From assembly GCA_910588185.1 (NCBI GenBank), contig CAJUQR010000003.1:94358-158357 (forward strand): 64,000 bases of DNA, in the 5' to 3' direction. This document shows, in pieces, positions 53,145 through 61,886 of the stretch (position 1 is its first letter; every line of letters starts with the position of its first letter). A program made the position numbers and the translations under genes. The notes beneath the pieces are model-generated. The model did not search any database and was not told the origin of the DNA. It saw only the letters and a program-made list of their open reading frames with translations. The stretch is from an uncultured Peptostreptococcaceae bacterium. GTDB taxonomy: Bacteria > Bacillota > Clostridia > Peptostreptococcales > Anaerovoracaceae.

Positions 53145-56100
53145 ATGAATTATTCCAAAAACAATATGTCCCTTAAGATGTTTGTAATGGTTTTGGTTAT
53201 AGCACTTATTATGCCTATGGCATTTTCTGCTGTATCTGCGGAAGTTCCGCAGCCTGTTGCAACAGCTTATGATGTGGACATAGAAATTCCTTTGGCAGCC
53301 GATACAAAGGATGCCAAAATTTCAATTCCTATTGAGGGAAAAACGCAGGCAGAGTTGCAGGCTCTCATCGATGGGAATAACATTGAGTTATCACTTATAC
53401 GTGACAAAGCTAGACCTTATGTTGATGAAACTATTTATCCTAATCAAACTGCCGGAGGTCCTATATCAGATTGGAAAAATCAGAATAAAGGCGATATGTT
53501 CAGCAATATTCGTTATGCGGCAAGAGAAGATGGCGGCAAAGTTTATCTTGATGTGACCTTTGATGTGGGATGTTATTTTTACAGTAGAAGTAAAGCTGAT
53601 TATAGTGCACCTCATTCAAATGGAGGAGCTTATTTAGACGTTTGTGGTTATTTTAATTTTACAGCTAAGACAGCAGATGAAGCGCTTGGAAGTGCGCCTG
53701 CTAAGGTGGTGCCTTATATAGGATTCCATACTATGGATGAGATTTATGCTGAAATAGATGAAATCGTAAAGACAGGAAAAGCTAATGGCTTATATGCTGA
53801 AAAATTTTCCATGGGAACTTCATCAGGCGGAAGAGATATGCCATATATAATAGTTGCAGATAAGAAAGCTTCTGTAGACAAGTGGCTTGAATTTGCAGAA
53901 CTTGCAGAGACAAATCCTGAAAAGGCGCTTAGCCAAATTAAGTCCGGCGGTGCAGATGATTTGAGAGTTCCTGTTTTATATTCAAATATTCACTCCAACG
54001 AGGTTGCTGCATCTGATGGTATCCTTGATTTTGCAAAGAAATTGGTGAAAAAGGGTAATATTCCTTATGATTATTTGACCGGTTTTACTGCTGAAGGTGA
54101 AACTCAGCTTCAGACAGAAATGGGAACAGTTGGAGCAAAGGGAAGTCTTGCTATCCCTGAACTGATTGCTTCCGATGCAACTTATCTTGGATATATAAGA
54201 GCAGGAAATACAAGTTCAAGTAAAGTAGATTTAGATAAATATTATGAAGTAGATAACAGAGAGGCTGTCATAGATGACTTGCTCAAAGATGTTTTCTTTA
54301 TAATTGTTCCCGAAGAAAACGTTGACGGACGTACTTATATAACACGTACAGCTGATAACGGTTATGATTTAAATAGGGATAATTCTTTCCAGACAACTCC
54401 TGAAACAAGAAATATGCAGAGACTAATAGGAAGTTTTAATCCTGTTTCGTTTACAGAATTCCATGGAAGAGTTAACGGCTTCCAGTGTGAACCGTGTGAT
54501 CCACCGCATGAACCTAACTTTGAATACGATTTGTTGGCAAGGCATCTTGTTACAGGCGGTGAAGCTTTTGGTATTGCAGCAGTAGCTAATAATGAGTGGC
54601 ATAACAGCTATGTAATGCCGCAGAGAGATTACCTTGAATATACAGGAAATAAGACTGCAGATGGAAAAGATGAAACTTACTGGGCTGATCCTTGGGATGA
54701 TATGTCTACAAGCTATACGCCTCAGTTTGCAATGCTTCACGGCTGCGTTTCATATACTGTTGAACTTCCTGCATATAACTCACAGTCAGCACTTGCTGTA
54801 AGTTATGGTATCATTGGTCAGGCTGACTTTATCGCAGATGAAAAGCTTAGCTATATGGAAGCACAAGTTGAAATCTACAAACGTGGTATAACAAATTATA
54901 ATTCTAACGATTATGATGAAGTTGGACAATGGTTTGCTGACCAATACGATGTAGAAGGTGCAGAAGCTGATTTGTTCAGACCTGTATTTGACGGCAAAGA
55001 TGAAAACGGCAACTTCTATCCGGAAGCATATATCATTCCTATGGATAGAGAAAACCAGAAAAATATTCCTGCCGCTGCCGACATGCTTGAAATGCTTGCA
55101 AGAAATGATGTAAAGGTCAATATAGCAGAAAAAGCGTTTACTTATAAAGGCATTGAATATTCTAAAGGAACAGCTATAATAACCATGTATCAGGCTAAGC
55201 GTTCTGTGGCAAACGGACTGCTTTATGACGGAACATTTATACAGAGCTGGACTACTCTTTATTCCGAAGGTATAACTACATTCAATGAAACCAGAGGCTT
55301 TGATATGGCTACCGTAACAGAGCCTAAGTTGTTCAATGAAATTAAGAAAGTTATGGGAAACAGCATGAATGAAGACGGAACAAAAGCATATGTTGCCGGT
55401 CTTGGTTCTTCCTTTGCCGGGGTAAAAGATGCAGATGTCATAATTGAAAATGTTTCCGAAGATTCTACTTCAGCCATCAATGCATTGCTGAAAGATGGGC
55501 GTACTGTTGCAATGATTACCGAAGGTGACGAAAAAGGCAACTTCATATGTTCTTACAAGGATTATCTGACAGTGGCAAACAAGTATATGCTTACTGCAAC
55601 CGGTGTTTATGGCAAGGATATAAAGGCACTTAAGATCGCAAAAGCACCTACTGTATATATAAATGGTATCCCTGCTAAGAATACAAGAGGCGGATGTACT
55701 GAATCAACCAGAGTAGGAAGTTCAAGCTGGAACTATGACAGAATTGCCATGGATCTGATGAATTTCACTACTACTGCTGAATTGTCAGAGGCTGATGTAA
55801 TCGTTGGTGCAAGCGCACTTAATGCTAATTCACTGGCAGCAGTTAAAGACGGAACTCCTTATATTGGATATGGCAGCAGTGTAACAAACTCTGTTAAAAA
55901 TAATCTTCTCGGAGACGGTCTGGTTCGTGAAAGCTGTTCAAGAGCTATGGACTGTTTGGGATATGTAACTTATCCTGAGGAGACGTTGGTAAACGTAACA
56001 TATATTTCTGAAAATGACGATGTAATGTATGGATATGGAGCAGGCTTCTTCTCAACTATTCCTGACGGAGCAAAAGCTCTTGTTCAGATGGATGGAAGCA

Positions 56101-56561
56101 AAGAACCTATGGAAGGCTTTATACCTACCTATACAGATGCAATGAAAGAAAAATATAACAAGTTTATCAATGGTTCAGTTCAAGGTTTTGAATTTGAAGG
56201 AAAAGATAAGGATGGTAATGATATAGATATAGCTCTCTTTGCAAACACTCTTACCAACAAAGTACATCAGAGAGATGAATACAGCTTTATCAGCAACTTT
56301 ATTTTCTCTAACTTACTTAGCGAAGAGCAGTATGAGGGAAAAGAAGCTCCTCCGATAGTGGCAGATCCGGATGACAATGGCAAGCCATCAGTAAAACCTG
56401 GAGATGCTAATGGAGATAAGACTACCGTTACTATGCCGGGAGAACAAGTTAAGACAGGTGATAACAGCAACCTAACTTTTTGGATTGTTCTATTATTAAT
56501 AGGCGCAGCAGGTATTACAACTGTTGTTGTTGTTTCTAAAAAGAAAAAAAGAATAGAATAA
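53145..56561 (+). CDS. Large surface-anchored M14-family zinc carboxypeptidase
   Basis: Secreted protein of 1138 aa. A signal peptide (about 1-32, ending AVSAE) is followed by a beta-rich N-terminal region and a zinc carboxypeptidase domain (about 190-580): YSNIHSNEVAASDG gives the HxxE zinc pair, DLNRDNSFQTTPETRNMQ and SFTEFHGRV the substrate-binding Asn-Arg-like region and third zinc His, and TVELPAYN the candidate catalytic Glu. A long C-terminal part of unknown fold leads to PGEQVKTGDNSN, a membrane helix and KKKKRIE, that is a sortase-type anchor with an atypical motif. Monocistronic with a strong terminator. The substrate is likely an extracellular peptide or muropeptide. Confidence 0.88.
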   Translation: MNYSKNNMSLKMFVMVLVIALIMPMAFSAVSAEVPQPVATAYDVDIEIPLAADTKDAKISIPIEGKTQAELQALIDGNNIELSLIRDKARPYVDETIYPNQTAGGPISDWKNQNKGDMFSNIRYAAREDGGKVYLDVTFDVGCYFYSRSKADYSAPHSNGGAYLDVCGYFNFTAKTADEALGSAPAKVVPYIGFHTMDEIYAEIDEIVKTGKANGLYAEKFSMGTSSGGRDMPYIIVADKKASVDKWLEFAELAETNPEKALSQIKSGGADDLRVPVLYSNIHSNEVAASDGILDFAKKLVKKGNIPYDYLTGFTAEGETQLQTEMGTVGAKGSLAIPELIASDATYLGYIRAGNTSSSKVDLDKYYEVDNREAVIDDLLKDVFFIIVPEENVDGRTYITRTADNGYDLNRDNSFQTTPETRNMQRLIGSFNPVSFTEFHGRVNGFQCEPCDPPHEPNFEYDLLARHLVTGGEAFGIAAVANNEWHNSYVMPQRDYLEYTGNKTADGKDETYWADPWDDMSTSYTPQFAMLHGCVSYTVELPAYNSQSALAVSYGIIGQADFIADEKLSYMEAQVEIYKRGITNYNSNDYDEVGQWFADQYDVEGAEADLFRPVFDGKDENGNFYPEAYIIPMDRENQKNIPAAADMLEMLARNDVKVNIAEKAFTYKGIEYSKGTAIITMYQAKRSVANGLLYDGTFIQSWTTLYSEGITTFNETRGFDMATVTEPKLFNEIKKVMGNSMNEDGTKAYVAGLGSSFAGVKDADVIIENVSEDSTSAINALLKDGRTVAMITEGDEKGNFICSYKDYLTVANKYMLTATGVYGKDIKALKIAKAPTVYINGIPAKNTRGGCTESTRVGSSSWNYDRIAMDLMNFTTTAELSEADVIVGASALNANSLAAVKDGTPYIGYGSSVTNSVKNNLLGDGLVRESCSRAMDCLGYVTYPEETLVNVTYISENDDVMYGYGAGFFSTIPDGAKALVQMDGSKEPMEGFIPTYTDAMKEKYNKFINGSVQGFEFEGKDKDGNDIDIALFANTLTNKVHQRDEYSFISNFIFSNLLSEEQYEGKEAPPIVADPDDNGKPSVKPGDANGDKTTVTMPGEQVKTGDNSNLTFWIVLLLIGAAGITTVVVVSKKKKRIE

Positions 56562-56570
56562 AATTTTGAT

Positions 56571-56603
56571 AAAAAGGGGCTCCTTCATAAGGAGCCCCTT
56601 TTT
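56571..56603 (+). terminator. Strong terminator after the M14 gene
   Basis: AAAAAGGGGCTCCTT (56571-56585) pairs with its 15-base complement (56589-56603) around a CAT loop. Confidence 0.93.
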
Positions 56604-56683
56604 ATAGGTCCTCATATCTTTGACAATATGACAAATACAAACTATAATTGGTTTGGAGATTTTAATGGATTTAGGAGTTGACA

Positions 56684-57415
56684 ATGGCTGAAAGTAATAG
56701 AGATATAAAAGAAGAATATTATCTTGTATGCGAAAAAAGATGGGTATTTTCTATGCTTATGCTTGTAGCCGGATTTTATGGAGCATTTACCTATTCCATA
56801 AGAGGCGGTATTTTCTGCAATGCTCAGACAGCCAATTTTGTGTTATTTGCGATGGCACTTGGAAACTTCCAATGGAAAAATGCTTTATATTATCTTATTC
56901 CCATGGCAGCATATTTGCTTGGAGCTATAGTATCTGAGGCAGTACCAAATTCTGTTAAAAAAACTCATATAATAAGGTGGGATACTCTTCTTATTTTGAT
57001 AGAAATGGTGGCGGTAGTGGTTCTCGGATTTTTACCGGAGACTGCGCCATTTCAAATTTCACAGATAACAATCAACTTTATATGTTCAATGCAGTATAAC
57101 ACTTTCAGACAGGCACAAGGTGTACCTATGGCGACTACATTTTGTACTAATCATTTGAGACAGATAGGCATAGCCATTGTAAAAGGGGCTCGAAACAGTA
57201 GCGATGAAAATCATGTTAAAAGAATGAAAGAACATGTAAAAATGTTGATATTATTTGTAATTGGTGCTACAATTTCAGCAATGTTATGCAACATATTCCT
57301 TGGAAAGGCCATATGGTTTGCACTTATACCTCTTACTATAGTTTTTTCTGGTCTTTTATACGCTGATCGAAAAATAGAACAAGATATGATAGAGGCTACT
57401 CCAAAAGGTCATTGA
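56684..57415 (+). CDS. YoaK-family (DUF1275) membrane protein
   Basis: Membrane protein of 243 aa with about six hydrophobic segments. The first helices contain the family pattern GFYGAFTYSIRGGIFCNAQTANFVLFAMALG, and the middle has MQYNTFRQAQGVPMATTFCTNHLRQIG. DUF1275 proteins are widespread and uncharacterised; a transporter role is assumed from topology. ATG 56684 is chosen over TTG 56678 because AGGAG at 56673-56677 then has normal spacing. It ends upstream of the rpsU promoter. Confidence 0.9.
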   Translation: MAESNRDIKEEYYLVCEKRWVFSMLMLVAGFYGAFTYSIRGGIFCNAQTANFVLFAMALGNFQWKNALYYLIPMAAYLLGAIVSEAVPNSVKKTHIIRWDTLLILIEMVAVVVLGFLPETAPFQISQITINFICSMQYNTFRQAQGVPMATTFCTNHLRQIGIAIVKGARNSSDENHVKRMKEHVKMLILFVIGATISAMLCNIFLGKAIWFALIPLTIVFSGLLYADRKIEQDMIEATPKGH

Positions 57416-57438
57416 CGAGAGTGTTTGCAAAAAACTGC

Positions 57439-57467
57439 TTGCAGTTGATAGGTAAAAATAGTATAAT
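57439..57467 (+). promoter_or_regulatory. rpsU promoter
   Basis: TTGCAG (57439-57444), 17-bp spacer, TATAAT (57462-57467). Confidence 0.78.
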
Positions 57468-57537
57468 ATATGCGTTATCGGCTGGATAACTGTTCATGGC
57501 TTAGATATTTCATTTTAGTCAGGAGGTGAATCAGGAC

Positions 57538-57717
57538 ATGGCACAAGTAATCGTAAGAGAAAATGAAAGCTTAGAAAGTGCTCTTAAGAGATTCAAAAGA
57601 TCATGCGCTAGAGATGGCGTTATGTCAGAACTCAGAAAAAGAGAACATTACGAAAAACCAAGCGTAAAGAGAAAGAAAAAATCTGAAGCTGCAAGAAAAA
57701 AGGCTAAGAAATACTAA
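57538..57717 (+). CDS. rpsU: 30S ribosomal protein S21
   Basis: Small-subunit protein of 59 aa near the mRNA platform; MAQVIVRENESLESALKRFKR is typical, with a Lys/Arg-rich C-terminus. ATG 57538 follows AGGAGGTGA at normal spacing; the in-frame GTG 57526 lies within the RBS area. It is followed by yqeY, as in Bacillus. Confidence 0.97.
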   Translation: MAQVIVRENESLESALKRFKRSCARDGVMSELRKREHYEKPSVKRKKKSEAARKKAKKY

Positions 57718-57784
57718 TTTATATAGTCATTTAACCTGATATTCGTGTGCTTTATAGCTTCGTTGAGAATAGAGGTGATAAGAA

Positions 57785-58231
57785 GTGACAATTAAGGAAA
57801 GACTCATGGCAGATTTTAAAGAAGCCATGAAAGCAAAAGATGAAATCGCTAAAAATACTATTAGTTTTGCCAGAGCTGCAATTAAACAGTATGAGGTAGA
57901 TAATAGAGAAGAACTTAGCGACGAGGGCATCATCGCCGTTTTATCTAAGCAAGTTAAAATGAGGAAGGATGCACTTGCTGATTTTGAAAAAGCCGGAAGA
58001 ACAGATTTGGTAGATTCATATAAAGCCGAAATTGAAATCCTAAAAAAATATTTACCTGAGCAACTTTCCGAGGAGAAAATCCTTGAGATTGTTAAAGCAA
58101 CCGCAAAAGATTTAGATATCGATGGCGGCAAGCAAAACATGGGCAAGCTCATGGGACCTGTTATGGCAAAGGTAAAGGGAATGGCTGATGGTAATTTAGT
58201 TAAAAAGGTTGTCATGGAGTTTTTAGGATAA
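57785..58231 (+). CDS. yqeY: GatB/YqeY-domain protein
   Basis: Protein of 148 aa, the stand-alone form of the C-terminal domain of GatB. The N-terminal part (TIKERLMADFKEAMKAKDEIAKNTISFARAAI) and the C-terminal IDGGKQNMGKLMGPVMAKVKG match the family, which is thought to bind tRNA but has no proven reaction. GTG start with GAGGTGAT upstream. It follows rpsU as in the conserved rpsU-yqeY order and ends at a strong terminator. Confidence 0.95.
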   Translation: MTIKERLMADFKEAMKAKDEIAKNTISFARAAIKQYEVDNREELSDEGIIAVLSKQVKMRKDALADFEKAGRTDLVDSYKAEIEILKKYLPEQLSEEKILEIVKATAKDLDIDGGKQNMGKLMGPVMAKVKGMADGNLVKKVVMEFLG

Positions 58232-58244
58232 TTAAGATACACAA

Positions 58245-58276
58245 AAGGCTCTCCACTTATGGAGAGCCTTGTTTTT
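58245..58276. terminator. Terminator between yqeY and hisJ
   Basis: AAGGCTCTCCA (58245-58255) pairs with TGGAGAGCCTT (58260-58270), followed by GTTTTTATTTTT. The convergent gene hisJ may use it as well. Confidence 0.92.
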
Positions 58277-58297
58277 ATTTTTGAGCGAAATACAAGC

Positions 58298-59131
58298 TTA
58301 CATGTTTTCTTCGATGAATTTTCCATTATCATCTATAGTCATAAGGCTGGTGAATCCACATGACCTTGCTAATTTCTTTGCGTCTTCAAAAGCAAAATCT
58401 ATACTGTCTGTCCAGTGGCTGTCACTGGACAGTATAATTTTACCGCCGCCTTGATTTATCTTTTTTAAAATTGAAGCTGATGGATAAGGAACTGTACGAA
58501 GTCCCTTAGACATTGCGCCTGTATTTATCTCAAATATTGCACCGGTCTTTAAAAGTCGACCAAGCGACTTGTCAACTGCCGCTATATATCTGGGGTGACT
58601 TTCGTCGAAAATCTTAAGCTGTTCATTGAATTTTGTAACAAGATCAAAATGACCGATTATATTGCATTTAGTCTGTTCTACTACGTGTGACACTATTTCA
58701 AAGTAGTCTTCGGCGAGAGCCATTTCATCCCCATTGTAGAATTTATCCAGCGCCGTTTGAAGATGGGATGTACTATAATCCACCCATACAAATGAATCAG
58801 GACTCATATCGTATCCGTCTTTATGATAGGCGTGAACTGAACCTATTATGTAATCAAAGCCTACTGCTGGTTGTGTAGCATAGTAGTCTTGTTCAAGACC
58901 ACATAGGATTAAAATTGAATCGGAATATTTTTCTTTTAGGCGATTGATTTCTTCTTTGTATTTTGGAATATCCTTGTCCGGAATGCAGCCGCTTCCGTCA
59001 AAACAGGAAAAGCTGTGTCCGGAAAATCCGAGGACGTCAAAACCCTTTTCTATTGCAGACAAAACCATTTCTTCGGGAGTGTTTTTGCCATCGCAGAATA
59101 TTGTGTGTGTATGAAGATTAACTTTTCTCAT
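58298..59131 (-). CDS. hisJ: PHP-domain histidinol-phosphatase
   Basis: PHP-superfamily metallophosphatase of 277 aa. MRKVNLHTHTIFCDGKNTPEEM at the N-terminus carries the metal-binding HTHT and Asp, further ligands are GFSGHS, GLEQDYYA, GSVHAYH and the C-terminal ILSSDSHWTD. This is the HisJ type (EC 3.1.3.15) acting in histidine synthesis, though isolated copies may hydrolyse other phosphates. It lies apart from any his operon. Promoter TTGACA-17-TTAAAA at 59160-59188. Confidence 0.9.
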   Translation of the reverse strand: MRKVNLHTHTIFCDGKNTPEEMVLSAIEKGFDVLGFSGHSFSCFDGSGCIPDKDIPKYKEEINRLKEKYSDSILILCGLEQDYYATQPAVGFDYIIGSVHAYHKDGYDMSPDSFVWVDYSTSHLQTALDKFYNGDEMALAEDYFEIVSHVVEQTKCNIIGHFDLVTKFNEQLKIFDESHPRYIAAVDKSLGRLLKTGAIFEINTGAMSKGLRTVPYPSASILKKINQGGGKIILSSDSHWTDSIDFAFEDAKKLARSCGFTSLMTIDDNGKFIEENM

Positions 59132-59159
59132 AAAAGCCTCCTTGCTTGGTTCAGATTAA

Positions 59160-59188
59160 TTTTAACAATGTATATATGAGTATGTCAA
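59160..59188 (-). promoter_or_regulatory. hisJ promoter
   Basis: Minus strand TTGACA (plus 59183-59188), 17-bp spacer, TTAAAA (plus 59160-59165). Confidence 0.7.
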
Positions 59189-59229
59189 TACAAGTATAGA
59201 AGGTATTTTTATAATATTAATGATTGAAA

Positions 59230-59258
59230 TTGACATATGTATACTATTGTAATATAAT
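59230..59258 (+). promoter_or_regulatory. Consensus promoter of the ribbon-helix-helix gene
   Basis: Perfect TTGACA (59230-59235), 17-bp spacer, perfect TATAAT (59253-59258). ACATATGTATAC (59233-59244) overlaps the -35 and recurs beside the gdhA -35 (14781-14792). Downstream, AAGGAG is followed by a two-codon frame ATG ATA TAA (59282-59290). Confidence 0.85.
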
Positions 59259-59310
59259 AAGAACACAAAAAGGAGTATATAATGATATAATATTAGAAAG
59301 GTATATATTT

Positions 59311-59508
59311 ATGGATGATAAAAAGTTGGTTATAACTCAAAAAAGGTTTAAAGGGGAAACCGCAGTTTTATCAGTTAGACTTCCTAATGATATGATTAAA
59401 AAATTTGATGAAATTGCCATAAAGACAGGGAGAAACCGTAATGAAATTATTACGGCATGTTTAGAATTTGCAATATCACATTTAGAAATTCAGGAGATAG
59501 GAAAGTAA
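59311..59508 (+). CDS. Ribbon-helix-helix (Arc/CopG-type) DNA-binding protein
   Basis: Small regulator of 65 aa. The strand AVLSVRLPNDMIKKFDEIA followed by GRNRNEIITACLEFAI is the ribbon-helix-helix pattern of the CopG/Arc class. ATG 59311 is chosen because AGAAAGG lies upstream and the domain begins soon after it; longer starts back to 59224 would run through the promoter. No toxin gene is adjacent, so it is not obviously an antitoxin. It is driven by a near-perfect promoter, which is common for autorepressed regulators. Confidence 0.85.
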   Translation: MDDKKLVITQKRFKGETAVLSVRLPNDMIKKFDEIAIKTGRNRNEIITACLEFAISHLEIQEIGK

Positions 59509-59598
59509 TAGCAGGCAAGATATTACTAATAGTCGAGAATTAATTTAATCCCCTAAGCATACAATTTATATATCAAATGTGTGTAAGGGGATTTTATT

Positions 59599-59862
59599 TT
59601 GAAGCTGATTGATGAGATGGCTTATGATTTGGACTTCAATGAGCCTAAGATAATAATAAGCGAAAGACTTGCTGTAATTGAAAATGTCAAAGCTATAGTG
59701 ATGATAAGCGAAAACTCTCTTACGGTACAATGCGGGAGTAAACACGTCACGGTTTTGGGCAGTGATTTTGTTATAAAAGAAATCTTTGAAGGGAGGCTTC
59801 TCATTGAAGGTAAAATACAGGGAATTGAATTTTTCCGCTCATCGGGTAAAGGTAAAGATTGA
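59599..59862 (+). CDS. yqfC: Sporulation protein YqfC (YabP/YqfC family)
   Basis: Protein of 87 aa of the YabP/YqfC family of spore-coat or cortex-related proteins, controlled by sigma-E in Bacillus. The pattern VIENVKAIVMISENSLTVQ and VLGSDFVIKEIFEGRLLIEGKIQGIEF is typical. TTG start with GTAAGGGGA upstream. It overlaps yqfD by 59 bp, as a yqfC-yqfD pair normally does to a smaller extent. Confidence 0.92.
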   Translation: MKLIDEMAYDLDFNEPKIIISERLAVIENVKAIVMISENSLTVQCGSKHVTVLGSDFVIKEIFEGRLLIEGKIQGIEFFRSSGKGKD

Positions 59863-60916
59863 AGGATTCAGAATAGACAGACTTATCGATAAAGCCATGA
59901 AAAGGGGACTTGATATAAGAAATATCAAGATGGTATCATCTATTCAGGCCGTATGCTGGATGACGCCGGCAGATGTAAAAGAACTTAGAAAATTGGCCAA
60001 GTCTTTGTATAAAATTACAGAAGAGGCTCACAAAGGACCTGAATACAGAATGAAAAAATTCATAAAAGCGCCGATAAAGGTTGCTGGAGTTATTGTTGTA
60101 CTGGCAGTAGTTATAAGCCAGTCTTTTTTTGTTAAGACTATAGAAGTGAACGGATATAAAGGAATTCCTGAAACATTGCTTAGACAGTGCCTTGCAGAGT
60201 CAGGAGTCAAAGAAGGCGTATATAGACCTAAAATAGATTGGGAGAAAGCAGAGAATCATATATATGATACTTTTCCTCAGATAACATGGCTGAAACTTGC
60301 ATATGACGGCAGAAAAGTAATTTTAAATGTAGCTGAAACGGAGAATCCTGTATCAGGAATAGAAGATGAGACGGGAGGCCTTGTGCCAAGCAGCCAAAGT
60401 GAGGAAAAGAAGTATACTAATATAATAGCTAAGGAGTCAGGATATATTGAAACTATTAGTTCATATAGAGGAATGATTTTGGCAGAAGAAGGTGATTATG
60501 TTCAGAAAGGTCAGGTACTTATATCAGGTTATGTGCCTATAGAGCCTACTGTATATGAAGAAAACTGGCCAAAAGCATATTACGTCAGGTGCAATGCTGA
60601 AATTTGGGCTAAAGTACCTTACAGGCTGACATTTAACCAAGAACGATATTTGAGAGAGACAGATAAACAAGGAAAGACAATAATATCTAAAAAGGAAAAG
60701 ACCGAGAAAGAGATAAAAGCGAAGGCCAATCAGCAGATAAGGCAATGGGCAAAAGAAAATTTGCCTGAAGATGCTGAAATTCTAAATAAAGATTTGAATT
60801 TTTCATATAAAGAAAATATAATAGAAGTAAGTGTGACCATTGAAGTCAGACAACAAATAGGAGAAGAACAGGAGATATTAATTGGAGAGGAAAGTACAGA
60901 TACTTCAGGAGATTGA
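59804..60916 (+). CDS. yqfD: Sporulation protein YqfD
   Basis: Sporulation protein of 370 aa with a cytosolic N-terminal part, one membrane helix (about 84-104) and an extracytoplasmic domain containing VLISGYVPIEPTVY and a Glu/Lys-rich tail. In Bacillus yqfD is sigma-E controlled and needed for late spore maturation. TTG 59804 follows GGGAGGC by 7 bp, making it the best start; TTG 59786 would sit before the RBS. It overlaps phoH by 35 bp. Confidence 0.92.
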   Translation: MKVKYRELNFSAHRVKVKIEGFRIDRLIDKAMKRGLDIRNIKMVSSIQAVCWMTPADVKELRKLAKSLYKITEEAHKGPEYRMKKFIKAPIKVAGVIVVLAVVISQSFFVKTIEVNGYKGIPETLLRQCLAESGVKEGVYRPKIDWEKAENHIYDTFPQITWLKLAYDGRKVILNVAETENPVSGIEDETGGLVPSSQSEEKKYTNIIAKESGYIETISSYRGMILAEEGDYVQKGQVLISGYVPIEPTVYEENWPKAYYVRCNAEIWAKVPYRLTFNQERYLRETDKQGKTIISKKEKTEKEIKAKANQQIRQWAKENLPEDAEILNKDLNFSYKENIIEVSVTIEVRQQIGEEQEILIGEESTDTSGD

Positions 60917-61877
60917 CAGAGCACAGCTATTTGGAAATTTTGATACTAACTTGGACATGATAAGGGAAGCGGCGAACGTTGAAATTTTTCAAAGAGATGA
61001 CGGACTCATATTGATATCAGATGAGAAACGAAGTGAATCCGAGCAAAATAAGTCCCTTGATATGGCACAGCAAATAATTGATGAATTTATAAATATATTG
61101 GAATCAGGTGAGACATTAGAAAAACAGAAAGCTGACTATGTAATAAGTCTTAAAAAAGAGGGACTTTCATACAAGGAAAGCAATATTTCAAAGGATATAA
61201 TCTGTTTTACTCACAAAGGGAAACCTTTGAAGCCTAAGACTCTGGGACAGAGACTTTATGTAGATAATATAAGAAAAAAAGATGTGGTATTTGGAATAGG
61301 ACCAGCAGGAACAGGAAAAACATATATAGCTGTTGCAATGGCGGTTAATTCATTTAAAAATAAAGAAGTACAGAAGATAATACTGGCAAGACCGGCTGTG
61401 GAAGCGGGAGAAAGACTGGGATTTTTGCCCGGAGATTTGCAAGATAAAGTAGACCCTTATTTAAGGCCTCTGTATGATGCTCTTTATGATGTTCTTGGAA
61501 GAGATGCGGCGCTAAGATTAAAGGAGAAAGAAGCTATAGAAGTAGTTCCTTTAGCATACATGAGAGGACGTACACTTGATAATTCTTTTATTATACTTGA
61601 CGAAGCTCAGAATACTACAAGAGAACAGATGAAGATGTTTTTGACAAGGATGGGATTTGGCTCAAAAGTGGTTGTTACAGGTGATATTACTCAGATAGAT
61701 TTGCCAAAGGGTAAAAAATCCGGACTTGTGGAAGCTGCCAAAGTGCTTAAGAATGTTGATGGCATAGAATTCTGCCATTTGAAAGATTCAGATGTAGTAA
61801 GACATGAGTTGGTTAAGAAGATAATAAACGCTTATGACAGATTTTATAAAAAATATCCCGAGGAGTTACAAGAATAA
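60882..61877 (+). CDS. phoH: PhoH-family ATPase
   Basis: P-loop protein of 331 aa. An N-terminal region with a KH-like fold precedes the PhoH ATPase domain with FGIGPAGTGKTYIAVAMAV (Walker A), ILARPAVEAGERLGFLPGD and FIILDEAQNTTREQMKMFLTRMG (Walker B). Thought to be an RNA helicase or ribonuclease-linked ATPase; in the conserved cluster it neighbours ybeY. TTG start with AGGAGATATTAA upstream. pgpH (yqfF), its usual downstream neighbour, is absent. Confidence 0.95.
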   Translation: MERKVQILQEIDRAQLFGNFDTNLDMIREAANVEIFQRDDGLILISDEKRSESEQNKSLDMAQQIIDEFINILESGETLEKQKADYVISLKKEGLSYKESNISKDIICFTHKGKPLKPKTLGQRLYVDNIRKKDVVFGIGPAGTGKTYIAVAMAVNSFKNKEVQKIILARPAVEAGERLGFLPGDLQDKVDPYLRPLYDALYDVLGRDAALRLKEKEAIEVVPLAYMRGRTLDNSFIILDEAQNTTREQMKMFLTRMGFGSKVVVTGDITQIDLPKGKKSGLVEAAKVLKNVDGIEFCHLKDSDVVRHELVKKIINAYDRFYKKYPEELQE

Positions 61878-61886
61878 GGAGAAATA

